Below, piece by piece: positions 33,049 through 41,538 of a stretch of DNA of 64,000 bases. Within the stretch, counting starts at the first letter, position 1. Each line of letters begins with the position of its first letter. The notes beneath the pieces were generated by a model. It did not search any database. It was not told the DNA's origin and worked only from the letters and a program-made list of their open reading frames with translations. The stretch is from NCBI GenBank assembly GCA_900770195.1, contig CAAGJI010000065.1:38283-102282 (forward strand). The letters run 5' to 3'. This DNA comes from Oscillospiraceae bacterium (GTDB taxonomy: Bacteria > Bacillota > Clostridia > Oscillospirales > Ruminococcaceae). The position numbers and the translations under genes are program-made.

Positions 33049-33057
33049 GGAAATTAA

Positions 33058-33921
33058 ATGGCAAAAGGTGGTCTTGGTTCAGGACTTGATATACTGTTTG
33101 ATGAAAACGTAACTGAAACTCAAACAAAAAAAACTTTAAGAGTTTCGCAGATTGAACCAAACAGAAATCAGCCTCGTAAACAATTTTCAGAAGAAGCGGT
33201 AACATCGCTTGCTGAATCCATAAGGGAACACGGAATGCTACAGCCTATACTTGTCCGTCCGTATATTGATGGACAATATCAGATAATTGCGGGCGAAAGA
33301 AGATGGCGTGCGGCAAGAATGCTTGGACTTGATGAAGTTCCTGTTATAATAAAAGATATTGCAGACGTTGAAGCAATGCAGATGGCATTGATAGAAAATT
33401 TGCAGCGTGAAAACCTTAATCCTATTGAAGAAGCAACAGGTTATAAACGTCTTTCAGAAGAATTTAATATGAAACAGGATGACATTGCCAAAACAGTAGG
33501 GAAATCAAGAAGTTCCATTGCAAATATGCTTAGAATTTTAACTCTTCCGGAAGAAGTACGAGAAATGCTTGTAAATGGTGAAATATCCGTTGGACATGCA
33601 AAAGCGTTGCTTTCAATTGATGATGAAGAAGTTCAGATAGAAGCTGCAAGACGTGCAAAAGATGGCAGTTTTACAGTTCGTCACATTGAAAAACTTGCAC
33701 AGAGTCTTGCGGAAAATACCGAAGAAACAGAGGAAAAACCTCAGAAACCTGTTAAAATAGTCGACAGCTATTATAAAGAAGTGGAACTTAGTCTTAATGA
33801 AAGACTTGGCAGAAAAGTAAAAGTTGACTTTACAAAAAATAAAGGTACACTTATTCTTGAATTTTACGATAAAGACGATCTTGCGGCACTTGCCGACAAA
33901 ATTGCAAATATAGATTTATAA
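33058..33921 (+). CDS. parB: Chromosome partition protein ParB/Spo0J
   Basis: The 287-residue CTP-dependent clamp loads at parS and spreads. The N-terminal domain shows NQPRKQF, IREHGMLQPILVRP and the CTP motif IAGERRWRAARMLGL near residue 78, followed by ALIENLQRENLNPIEEA. The DNA-reading helix-turn-helix is DDIAKTVGKSRSSIANMLR near residue 140, and the C-terminal dimer domain ends KIANIDL. It partners the ParA upstream and the two parS sites in this window. Confidence 0.97.
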   Translation: MAKGGLGSGLDILFDENVTETQTKKTLRVSQIEPNRNQPRKQFSEEAVTSLAESIREHGMLQPILVRPYIDGQYQIIAGERRWRAARMLGLDEVPVIIKDIADVEAMQMALIENLQRENLNPIEEATGYKRLSEEFNMKQDDIAKTVGKSRSSIANMLRILTLPEEVREMLVNGEISVGHAKALLSIDDEEVQIEAARRAKDGSFTVRHIEKLAQSLAENTEETEEKPQKPVKIVDSYYKEVELSLNERLGRKVKVDFTKNKGTLILEFYDKDDLAALADKIANIDL

Positions 33922-33941
33922 TTGAAAAGAGGACTTATAAA

Positions 33942-35219
33942 ATGTTAGATATGAAATTTCTCCGTAATAATCCGGAAATTGTAAAACAGAATATCAGAAA
34001 CAAATTTCAGGATGAAAAACTTCCGCTTGTTGATGAAGTTATAGAAAAGGATGAAAAGTGCAGAGCTGCAAAATCAAGAGGCGATGAACTCCGTGCAAAG
34101 AGAAACACTTTAAGTAAGCAGATTGGCGGGCTTATGGCAAAGGGTCAGAAAGAAGAAGCCGAAAAAGTTAAGGCAGAAGTTAAAGCTATGGCTGATGAAC
34201 TTGCAGCACTTGAAGTTGAAGAAGAAAAATTACAGGCTGACATTAAAAAAGCTATGATGGTAATACCAAATATAATCGACCCATCAGTTCCGATTGGTAA
34301 AGATGACAGCGAAAATGTTGAAGTTGAAAGATTTGGCGAACCATTTGTTCCTGATTTTGAAATTCCGTACCACGTTGATATAATGGAAAAATTAAACGGT
34401 ATCGACCTTGACAGTGCAAGAAAAACTTCAGGAAACGGTTTCTATTACCTCAGCGGTGATATTGCAAGACTTCATGAATCTATTCTTGCATATGCAAGAG
34501 ATTTTATGATCAACAAGGGCTTTACATATTTTATTCCTCCATTTATGATAAGAAGCAACGTTGTAACAGGTGTTATGAGTTTTTCAGAAATGGAAGATAT
34601 GATGTATAAAATTGAAGGCGAAGACCTTTATCTTATTGGTACAAGCGAACATTCTATGATTGGTAAATTCATTGATACAATGATAAAAGAAGAAGATCTT
34701 CCTAAAACAATGACAAGCTACAGCCCGTGTTTCAGAAAAGAAGTAGGTGCACACGGCATTGAAGAAAGAGGTGTTTACAGAATACATCAGTTTGAAAAAC
34801 AGGAAATGGTAGTTGTTTGTAAACCTGAAGAAAGTATGGACTGGTTTAAAAAGCTTTATTCATACACAGTTGAATTTTTTAGAACACTTGATATTCCTGT
34901 AAGAACACTTGAATGTTGCAGCGGTGACTTGGCAGACCTTAAAGTAAAGAGTATAGATGTTGAAGCATGGTCACCACGTCAGAAAAAATATTTTGAAGTA
35001 GGCAGCTGTTCAAATCTTGGCGATGCACAGGCAAGGAGACTTGGAATAAGAGTAAAGGCAGCAGATGGAAGCAAATATTTTGCACATACTCTTAATAATA
35101 CAGTTGTTGCACCACCGAGAATGCTTATTGCATTTCTTGAAAACAATCTTAATGAAGACGGAAGTGTAAGAATTCCTGAAGCATTACAGAGATATATGTT
35201 CACAGATGTAATTAAGTAA
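33942..35219 (+). CDS. serS: Seryl-tRNA synthetase
   Basis: SerS charges tRNA-Ser. The 425 residues start with the long coiled-coil arm (residues 1-110, rich in Lys, Glu and Ala), then the class II catalytic core: LYLIGTSEHSMIG near residue 225, motif 2 FRKEVGAHGIEERGVYRIHQ near residue 265, and motif 3 NNTVVAPPRMLIAFLENN near residue 385. It follows parB by 20 bases and ends at a strong terminator. Confidence 0.97.
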   Translation: MLDMKFLRNNPEIVKQNIRNKFQDEKLPLVDEVIEKDEKCRAAKSRGDELRAKRNTLSKQIGGLMAKGQKEEAEKVKAEVKAMADELAALEVEEEKLQADIKKAMMVIPNIIDPSVPIGKDDSENVEVERFGEPFVPDFEIPYHVDIMEKLNGIDLDSARKTSGNGFYYLSGDIARLHESILAYARDFMINKGFTYFIPPFMIRSNVVTGVMSFSEMEDMMYKIEGEDLYLIGTSEHSMIGKFIDTMIKEEDLPKTMTSYSPCFRKEVGAHGIEERGVYRIHQFEKQEMVVVCKPEESMDWFKKLYSYTVEFFRTLDIPVRTLECCSGDLADLKVKSIDVEAWSPRQKKYFEVGSCSNLGDAQARRLGIRVKAADGSKYFAHTLNNTVVAPPRMLIAFLENNLNEDGSVRIPEALQRYMFTDVIK

Positions 35220-35245
35220 ACCACACAAAGTACGCTTGAAATTTT

Positions 35246-35280
35246 AATCGCCGATTTATTTCCGAATCGGCGATTTTTTA
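35246..35280 (+). terminator. Terminator after serS
   Basis: AATCGCCGATT and its complement with an 8-base loop, then a T run. Confidence 0.92.
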
Positions 35281-35342
35281 AAGGTTATTTTAATGTTTTA
35301 TGATATAATAATAATAGACAGATCTGAATAAGAGGTGGAAAT

Positions 35343-36017
35343 ATGAGGATACTTGTTGTTGAAGATGAAATAGAACTTGCTGATACACTTGCAGAAATAC
35401 TTAAAAGAAACCGTTACACAGTTGACTGCGTTTACACAGGCGAAAATGGACTTGAATACGGATTGACCGGACTTTATGACTGCATATTGCTTGATATAAT
35501 GCTGCCTGTTATGGACGGAATAACAGTTCTTAAATCACTTAGAAAAAACGGAATAAGCACACCTGTTATGCTGCTTACAGCAAGAAGTGAAATTGAAGAT
35601 AAAATAAACGGGCTTGACTGCGGTGCAGATGATTATTTAACAAAGCCGTTTGTCACATCAGAATTGCTTGCAAGAATACGTTCTTTAACAAGGAGAAAAG
35701 GTGAATATGTGAGCGATGATTTTGTTTTTGGAAATTTAAAACTCAACAAAAAAACTTACTCACTTTGTTTTAATGAAAATGATATGAAATTGAGTCTTAA
35801 AGAATATCAGATAATGGAAATGCTTATTGCAAATCCGCGTCAGATAATTCCAAAGGAAAGATTTATTGAAAAAATCTGGGGATATGAATCAGACATAGAA
35901 TATAATAATATAGAAGTCTATATATCTTTTTTAAGAAAAAAACTTTCATCAATTCATGCAAATATAAAAATAAGAACAGCACGAGGAATAGGTTATGCAC
36001 TTGAAATGGTAGAGTGA
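35343..36017 (+). CDS. OmpR/PhoB-family response regulator
   Basis: The 224-residue protein has a receiver domain with acidic pocket VVEDE at the start, phospho-acceptor Asp in CILLDIMLPVMDG near residue 51, and the conserved Lys in LTKPF near residue 101. A winged-helix DNA-binding domain (LSLKEYQIMEMLI and YNNIEVYISFLRKKL near residues 150-205) follows. It lies six bases before a histidine kinase gene and is its evident partner. A TATAAT box precedes it but the -35 is weak. Confidence 0.93.
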   Translation: MRILVVEDEIELADTLAEILKRNRYTVDCVYTGENGLEYGLTGLYDCILLDIMLPVMDGITVLKSLRKNGISTPVMLLTARSEIEDKINGLDCGADDYLTKPFVTSELLARIRSLTRRKGEYVSDDFVFGNLKLNKKTYSLCFNENDMKLSLKEYQIMEMLIANPRQIIPKERFIEKIWGYESDIEYNNIEVYISFLRKKLSSIHANIKIRTARGIGYALEMVE

Positions 36018-36023
36018 TGAATT

Positions 36024-38057
36024 ATGATAAGAAAACTCAGGCTTAAATTTATTGCAATAATTGCCCTTATTATGTCGGTTATTCTTGTGGTTGAAATAGT
36101 CTGTATAAATGTTGTGACACGAAAAATAGGAATGATGCAGACAGAAAGCACATTAAGCCGAATAGCTGCATCAGTTCAGTTCGAAAATATAGACGGTATA
36201 CCCGAAAAACCTGACGAACAGGACGAAAATTATAATGACAGAGGAAAGGTATATAGTCAGAATAATTTTTCAGGACAGTCAGCAAATATAAATTTTTTGT
36301 CAAATTTAGATGCTGAAGAAGGGCAGGGATATAATTCTGAAGAATATAGAAAAGCAGATATTACTCCTGATTTAAAAAATGACCGTTATTATGGACCGTA
36401 TGAATACGGTGGTTTTGGCAGACCCGAGGACCAGTGGGGAGGCGGACAATGGGACGACCATTGGGGTGACAGATGGGACGATAACGAACCACCGCCAAAT
36501 CGACCTGACTATGAATTTCCAACAGAAAATTATGTTGAACCGACAACGGAAAATATAAATAAACCTGTTGCAACAACGGTAAAACCGAATACAAATTCAA
36601 AAACTACAACGGTTGTAAAAAAAGTTGCACCGACAGAAAACAATAACAAAAAAACAGAAGTCAACAAAAAGACGGAAAACAATAATAATAAGAAAACCGA
36701 AATTCCTGCAACAAAGAAACAGAAAGTGTCAGAAAATTCCATAAAAAAAACTGAAGCAGCTGTAACACCAAAGCCGACAGAAAAAAATGATATGCCGCAA
36801 GAAACAGTTCCCGAAAAAAGGGAAACTGAAAAGAGGGCTGAAAATGAAACGAAAGAAATAAATCAGGATACAATTGCAGCAAATGAAGAAACAGCTGAAA
36901 CAACAGAAAAATTAACTGAAACAACAGAAATAACTGAAACGGGTGAAAGCACAGATAAATCAGGAGAAAACATTGCGGAAGAAAATCCTGAAAAAATGCC
37001 TCCTCCACCGGATGAAAAAATGCCGAAACTTGATTTTAATAATAACAAAGATTCTGTAACAGTTGATTATTTTGCGATAGTTCTTGATAAAAGCAAAGAA
37101 ATACACAGGGTTGCAAATTTAAAAGAAACAGATTCGCTTACAGATGAACAGCTTAAATATCTTGCATATACAGCATTAAATTCAGATAAAGTTACTGCAA
37201 TAGTAAACAATTATCAGTATTATAAAGCAGAAAAAAATTATGGGTATGTGCTTGTTTATACAAATAAATCATCTGAAAACGCACTTATGAGAAAAATGCT
37301 TATGATAAGTTTGCTTGTAACAGCAGCTGCAATGCTTATATTATTTGGAATAGCTGTTGTGCTTTCAAATTGGACAGTAAAACCTGTAAAGGAAGCATTT
37401 GTGAAACAGAAGCAATTTATTTCTGATGCAAGTCACGAATTAAAAACACCGCTTACAGTTATTTCAGCAAATGCAGATTTGCTTGAAGAGGAAATTGGCG
37501 AAAATAAATGGCTTGGATATATAAAAGGTCAGACTGAAAGAATGCGGACGCTTGTCTATGAACTTCTTGACTTGTCAAGAATGGATGCAGTAAAAGAACC
37601 TGACAAAGCGTTTACACAGTTTTCACTTTCGGAAGCTGTAACGAATGCAGCACTTCCGTTTGAAAGTTCTGCTTTTGAAAAGAATAAAAATTTGCAGATA
37701 GATATTGAAGACGGAATTTTATATACAGGAAATGAAAAGCAGATAAAACAGCTTACAGCGATATTTATTGACAATGCGATAAAATATTCAAATGAAAAGG
37801 GAAATATAGTTGTGACGCTGAAAAAGGAAAAAGAAAATCCTGTACTTGAATTTTTCAACACAGGCTGTACAATCAAAGATGATGAACGTGAAAAAATATT
37901 TGAACGTTTTTACAGAAGTGATTCATCAAGGGCAAGGCAGACAGGCGGATACGGACTTGGACTTGCAATTGCAAAATCAATAATGGATTCACATAAAATG
38001 AAAATAACTGTAAACAGTATTGAAAATGCGTGGATTCGTTTTACAATCAATTTGTAA
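36024..38057 (+). CDS. Sensor histidine kinase with long low-complexity extracellular region
   Basis: The 677-residue membrane kinase has its first membrane segment at about residues 8-30 and a second at about 428-452. The roughly 400 residues outside include a Trp/Gly/Asp-rich patch (WGGGQWDDHWGDRWDD near residue 140), a Pro-rich turn, and a long Thr/Glu/Lys/Asn stretch (about residues 170-335), then a small folded part near residues 345-425. Inside are the HisKA box SDASHELKTPLTVIS near residue 470 and an ATPase domain with DNAIKYSNEKG and GYGLGLAIAKS. The stalk resembles wall-spanning linkers. The signal is unknown. Confidence 0.92.
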   Translation: MIRKLRLKFIAIIALIMSVILVVEIVCINVVTRKIGMMQTESTLSRIAASVQFENIDGIPEKPDEQDENYNDRGKVYSQNNFSGQSANINFLSNLDAEEGQGYNSEEYRKADITPDLKNDRYYGPYEYGGFGRPEDQWGGGQWDDHWGDRWDDNEPPPNRPDYEFPTENYVEPTTENINKPVATTVKPNTNSKTTTVVKKVAPTENNNKKTEVNKKTENNNNKKTEIPATKKQKVSENSIKKTEAAVTPKPTEKNDMPQETVPEKRETEKRAENETKEINQDTIAANEETAETTEKLTETTEITETGESTDKSGENIAEENPEKMPPPPDEKMPKLDFNNNKDSVTVDYFAIVLDKSKEIHRVANLKETDSLTDEQLKYLAYTALNSDKVTAIVNNYQYYKAEKNYGYVLVYTNKSSENALMRKMLMISLLVTAAAMLILFGIAVVLSNWTVKPVKEAFVKQKQFISDASHELKTPLTVISANADLLEEEIGENKWLGYIKGQTERMRTLVYELLDLSRMDAVKEPDKAFTQFSLSEAVTNAALPFESSAFEKNKNLQIDIEDGILYTGNEKQIKQLTAIFIDNAIKYSNEKGNIVVTLKKEKENPVLEFFNTGCTIKDDEREKIFERFYRSDSSRARQTGGYGLGLAIAKSIMDSHKMKITVNSIENAWIRFTINL

Positions 38058-38058
38058 A

Positions 38059-38097
38059 GTTGTCAGCGTCACCTAATGTGACGTTGACTTTTTTTTA
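38059..38097 (+). terminator. Terminator after the histidine kinase
   Basis: GTCAGCGTCAC pairs with GTGACGTTGAC (one wobble) around CTAAT, followed by eight T residues. Confidence 0.88.
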
Positions 38098-38113
38098 AAA
38101 TTTAAAAAAACTA

Positions 38114-38142
38114 TTTACAAAAAGGAAAAAATGTGATATAAT
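38114..38142 (+). promoter_or_regulatory. Promoter for the zinc-ribbon membrane protein
   Basis: TTTACA (38114-38119) and TATAAT (38137-38142), spacer 17 bp, TGA before the -10. Confidence 0.85.
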
Positions 38143-38176
38143 AGAGATATTATATTTTGTTTAAGGAGATAGTAAA

Positions 38177-39193
38177 ATGATTTGTAAATTTTGCGGAAAA
38201 GAAACAAGCGATACAGCAAAGTTTTGTATTAACTGCGGAGCTAAAGTTTCAGGTGAAGAAACAGCAAGTGAAGCTGTAAATGAAACAGCAGATGCAGTTA
38301 AGCAGACTGAAACAGGTAATGCAGGTAACTTTACAGAAGTTCATCAGACAGCACAGGAAACATCAGAAAATGTTACAGGTGGAACAGAAGAAAACAGTTC
38401 GCCAATTCTAAACGGCACATCAGATTATTCAAACACAAATTTCCAAATGCCTACAGAAAACAGCGGATATGAGTCAGTTCCAAATCCGACTGATAAGAAG
38501 AAAAAAAGCAGTGCAGGAAAAATAATTCTTATCATTGCAATTGTGGTAATTGTTTTTATTTTAATTTTTGCAATAGTTTTTGCGGTTGTGTTCAAGACAC
38601 TAAAGGGAACATATGATTCACTTGGAAACACATGGAAGGGAATAGCAGAAGCTGATTCATCAAAGATAGTTGAAGAATTGCCGGATGATTATCTTAAAGA
38701 AGTAAAGAACACATACGGTTTTGAAGGAAGCGATGTAAAGGAAGCACTTGACCTTATGCTTGCAGATATAGCTTCTTCACAGTTCACAACAGATGATGTA
38801 AAGGTAACAAAATTCAAAAGCAATTACATAAAGAAGTCAGATGCTTCAAGCAATATGCCTGATGTAATTAATTCTGTTTTTGAAGATTCACTTGCTGACT
38901 ATGAAGATCAGTTCCCGACAGTTTTCGCACCAACATATGCATTTATTGAAAATTCTGATAAATTTTACAGTGTAGATGAAACAATAAAATATTCATCAGA
39001 TACAACAAAGGATTATGAAACAATGCTTATAAAAAATGATGGTGAAAAATATGACGTTATAACACTTATTTTAACAGATATATGCTGTTATTATTATGAT
39101 GTATATCAGGATTATATGCAGAATGAATATGCAGGCGGAAATGATACAGAAGCTGAAACAGGTTCAGAAAATGAAACATTTGATGCTGAATAA
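38177..39193 (+). CDS. Zinc-ribbon, single-pass membrane protein of unknown function
   Basis: The 338-residue protein starts with a zinc ribbon (MICKFCGKETSDTAKFCINC, two CxxC pairs), then an acidic Thr/Glu/Asn-rich linker to residue 110 and a Lys cluster. One strong membrane helix follows at about residues 117-145. The outside part (residues 150-320) is helical and acidic, with a CC pair near the end. The layout of ribbon inside and domain outside is common in Clostridia, but the family is uncharacterised. It is monocistronic with its own promoter and terminator. Confidence 0.8.
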   Translation: MICKFCGKETSDTAKFCINCGAKVSGEETASEAVNETADAVKQTETGNAGNFTEVHQTAQETSENVTGGTEENSSPILNGTSDYSNTNFQMPTENSGYESVPNPTDKKKKSSAGKIILIIAIVVIVFILIFAIVFAVVFKTLKGTYDSLGNTWKGIAEADSSKIVEELPDDYLKEVKNTYGFEGSDVKEALDLMLADIASSQFTTDDVKVTKFKSNYIKKSDASSNMPDVINSVFEDSLADYEDQFPTVFAPTYAFIENSDKFYSVDETIKYSSDTTKDYETMLIKNDGEKYDVITLILTDICCYYYDVYQDYMQNEYAGGNDTEAETGSENETFDAE

Positions 39194-39210
39194 TTATAAA
39201 TATTAAAATC

Positions 39211-39240
39211 AAAAGGACTGCGTTTTGCAGTCCTTTTTGT
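39211..39240 (+). terminator. Terminator after the zinc-ribbon gene
   Basis: AAAAGGACTGC pairs with GCAGTCCTTTT around GTTTT. The LysR promoter starts immediately after. Confidence 0.9.
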
Positions 39241-39269
39241 TTGACAATTTTCCAAAAATCTGATATAAT
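39241..39269 (+). promoter_or_regulatory. Promoter of the LysR-type regulator gene
   Basis: Consensus TTGACA (39241-39246) and TATAAT (39264-39269), spacer 17 bp, TGA before the -10. Confidence 0.9.
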
Positions 39270-39303
39270 AAAGGTATAATTAACTGAAAGAAAGGTATCT
39301 GTT

Positions 39304-40227
39304 ATGAATACTTTGCATTTGAAATATGCAATAGAAGTTGCGAGAACGCAGTCATTTACTCAGGCAGCAGAAAATCTTTTTATGGCACAGCCTAACCTTA
39401 GTAAAGCAATAAAGGAACTTGAACAGTCGCTTGACATAACAATTTTTGAACGTTCAACGAAAGGTGTAATGGTAACAGAAGAGGGTTCACAGTTCCTTGA
39501 ATATGCAAGGAATGTTATAGCTGAACTTGAAAGAATGAATCAGATTTCAAAAAGACTTAAAAGCAATAACATAAGAATATGTGTACCACAAAGTTATTCA
39601 TTTAATGATTGTGTAACTGAATTTATGAAGATAAATAAAGATGTTACACTTGAAGTAGATGTTTTGCAGACAACTCCGCTTAATGCATTATCTGAAATTT
39701 TATACAGCAATTACAGAATGGCGGTTATAAGGGTAGCAGAAGAAGATAGCCGAAATTTTATCAAGTATTGCGGTGACCATAATTTAAAAGCGAGTATGAT
39801 ATGGAAATACAGAGCGGGTGCAATTATTTCAACAAGAAATCAAAATGCAAACAAGCAGATTTTAACAAACGAAAGTCTGAAAAAAATGGTGCGTTTATGT
39901 CAGCGAGAGGAAAATCTTCCATATCATATAAAAGACAACAGACCACGAATGGATTATAAAAAATCATATATAAGCGATCTGCATACCTGTACAGACATAA
40001 TAAACAGTTCGTGTAAATATTGGATGCTTGATTCACCTGTCACAAGGGCAACGCTGAAAAAAAATCAGCTTGTTCAGATGAAAACAGAAGATGAAACGGC
40101 TATGTTTGACTATTTTGTTTTCAGGGAGAACTATGATTTTTCATATGCTGAAAAGCTTTTTCTTGATTGTGTTTATTCTGTTAAGAATACAATAGATTAT
40201 ATTGAAAAAGTAAACTATCAGCTTTAG
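39304..40227 (+). CDS. LysR-type transcriptional regulator
   Basis: The 307-residue protein opens with the LysR helix-turn-helix (YAIEVARTQSFTQAAENLFM then QPNLSKAIKELEQSL and IFERSTKGVMVTEEG). A linker helix and an effector-binding domain from about residue 90 follow. The effector domain is divergent, and I cannot infer a ligand. It is transcribed in the same direction as the nfn-hdr-frd block, 460 bp upstream of it. Control of that block is a reasonable guess from position alone. Confidence 0.92.
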   Translation: MNTLHLKYAIEVARTQSFTQAAENLFMAQPNLSKAIKELEQSLDITIFERSTKGVMVTEEGSQFLEYARNVIAELERMNQISKRLKSNNIRICVPQSYSFNDCVTEFMKINKDVTLEVDVLQTTPLNALSEILYSNYRMAVIRVAEEDSRNFIKYCGDHNLKASMIWKYRAGAIISTRNQNANKQILTNESLKKMVRLCQREENLPYHIKDNRPRMDYKKSYISDLHTCTDIINSSCKYWMLDSPVTRATLKKNQLVQMKTEDETAMFDYFVFRENYDFSYAEKLFLDCVYSVKNTIDYIEKVNYQL

Positions 40228-40489
40228 AAACGAAAAAATTTTAGCTTGAATATATAAAAAAATATATATATCAGCATATATGAAGTTAGCTATGTATAAC
40301 TAAAAATGAGGTAAAAATCAAGTAAATTATTGCATCAAAACAAAACAAATGTAAAATATAGACAAAAACAGGCGATGATGTTTTTCTGTATTTGGTAATA
40401 TAACTGTGATAACTTATTGTTGCACATATGGTTGTATATTTTATTAAGTATAAATATTACTTAAAATCAAGACAGGGGCGATTTGCTTA
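40228..40489 (+). other. AT-rich gap before the redox cluster
   Basis: No gene is visible in this stretch. It holds TTAAGTA-N7-TACTTAA (40444-40464), a 7-bp-arm inverted repeat, and a stretch of alternating AT near 40255-40280. Confidence 0.5.
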
Positions 40490-40511
40490 TATCGATAAGT
40501 GAATATCGATA
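40490..40511. promoter_or_regulatory. Double TATCGATA palindrome (operator candidate)
   Basis: TATCGATA-AGTGAA-TATCGATA forms a 22-bp symmetric element made of two self-complementary octamers. It ends 14 bp before the -35 box of the nfnA promoter, a classic activator or repressor position. Confidence 0.5.
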
Positions 40512-40525
40512 TTTGACATTTATAT

Positions 40526-40554
40526 TTTACAATTTTATTGAAATTTGATACAAT
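40526..40554 (+). promoter_or_regulatory. Promoter of the nfnAB operon
   Basis: TTTACA (40526-40531) and TACAAT (40549-40554), spacer 17 bp. The leader is about 125 bases and contains a TTTAGGCAG/CTGCTTAAA hairpin (about 40590-40630). Confidence 0.7.
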
Positions 40555-40654
40555 ATAAGGTATAGTGTGATAGAAATATAATAAAGAAGTTTAGGCAGAT
40601 AATGCGGTGAAATGCCGATGACTGCTTAAAGAAAATAGGTTACTTAATTATTAC

Positions 40655-40689
40655 GAAAGGAAATTGGATATTATCCGGTTAATCAAATG
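40655..40689 (+). promoter_or_regulatory. nfnA ribosome site with a hairpin between SD and start codon
   Basis: GAAAGGA at 40655-40661 is the only Shine-Dalgarno-like sequence but lies 25 bases from the ATG at 40687. The bases between contain an 8-bp hairpin (40662-40669 with 40673-40680, two wobbles) with a 3-base loop. Folding it leaves six bases between SD and ATG. Confidence 0.6.
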
Positions 40690-41538
40690 GAAAAATACGA
40701 AATAGTTTCAAAAAGAAGACTGAACGAAACTGTTGCTGAGATGGTTGTATATGCACCAATGGTTGCACGCCATGCAAAGCCGGGACAGTTTATAATTCTT
40801 CGTTCGCATGATGATGCTGAAAGAATCCCTCTTACAATTGCGGATTATGACAGAGAAAAGGGAACAGTATCAATAATATATCAGATAGTAGGCTGCGGCA
40901 CAATGCGTCTTGACACACTCAAAGAGGGTGAAAAGCTTGCAGATTTTGCAGGACCTCTTGGCAAACCTTCAGAAGTTGAAGGAATAAAGAAAGTTGCAGT
41001 TGTAGGCGGCGGTGTTGGCTGTGCCATTGCATATCCTGTTGCAAAGGAACTTCATAACCTTGGTGCGGAAGTTCATATGATAGCAGGTTTCAGAAGCAAG
41101 GATATAGTTATTCTTGAAGATGAAATGAGAGCAGCAAGCTCTAAATTTGTTCTTATGAGTGATGACGGAACAGTTGGTAAAAAGGGACTTGTTACAAATG
41201 CACTCAAGGAACTTTTGGATGCGGGTGAAAAGTATGATGAAGTAATTGCCATAGGACCTATGCCTATGATGAAATTTGTCTGTCTTTTAACAAAGGAATA
41301 CGGAGTTAAAACAGTAGTTTCAATGAACCCTGTTATGGTAGACGGTACAGGAATGTGCGGAGGATGCCGTTTGACAGTTGGAGGAGAAACAAAATTTGCT
41401 TGTGTTGACGGTCCTGAATTTGACGGTCATCTTGTAGATTTTGATGAAGCTATGACAAGAAGCAGAATGTATCGTGATTTTGAAGCAAAAGAAAAAGAAC
41501 ACGAATGCAATCTCTTAAAGGCAAAGGAGGCAGAATAA
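40687..41538 (+). CDS. nfnA: NfnA: NADH-dependent ferredoxin:NADP+ oxidoreductase, FAD/2Fe-2S subunit
   Basis: NfnAB is a soluble electron-bifurcating enzyme linking NADH, ferredoxin and NADPH. The 283-residue product has an FAD-binding barrel (ERIPLTIADYDREKGTVSII), a NAD-binding domain with VAVVGGGVGCAIAYPVAKEL near residue 100, and the 2Fe-2S Cys set DGTGMCGGCRLTV plus FACVDGPEF near residues 220-245. Those features match PyrK/NfnA proteins. The NfnB gene overlaps its stop (TAATG), so the two are made in equal amounts. Confidence 0.9.
   Translation: MEKYEIVSKRRLNETVAEMVVYAPMVARHAKPGQFIILRSHDDAERIPLTIADYDREKGTVSIIYQIVGCGTMRLDTLKEGEKLADFAGPLGKPSEVEGIKKVAVVGGGVGCAIAYPVAKELHNLGAEVHMIAGFRSKDIVILEDEMRAASSKFVLMSDDGTVGKKGLVTNALKELLDAGEKYDEVIAIGPMPMMKFVCLLTKEYGVKTVVSMNPVMVDGTGMCGGCRLTVGGETKFACVDGPEFDGHLVDFDEAMTRSRMYRDFEAKEKEHECNLLKAKEAE

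Noticed and set aside
40662..40703. A TTG-started leader peptide overlapping the nfnA start
   Set aside because: The TTG is only about three bases from the SD, and the frame has no recognisable leader logic; the hairpin-bridged ATG explains the site better.
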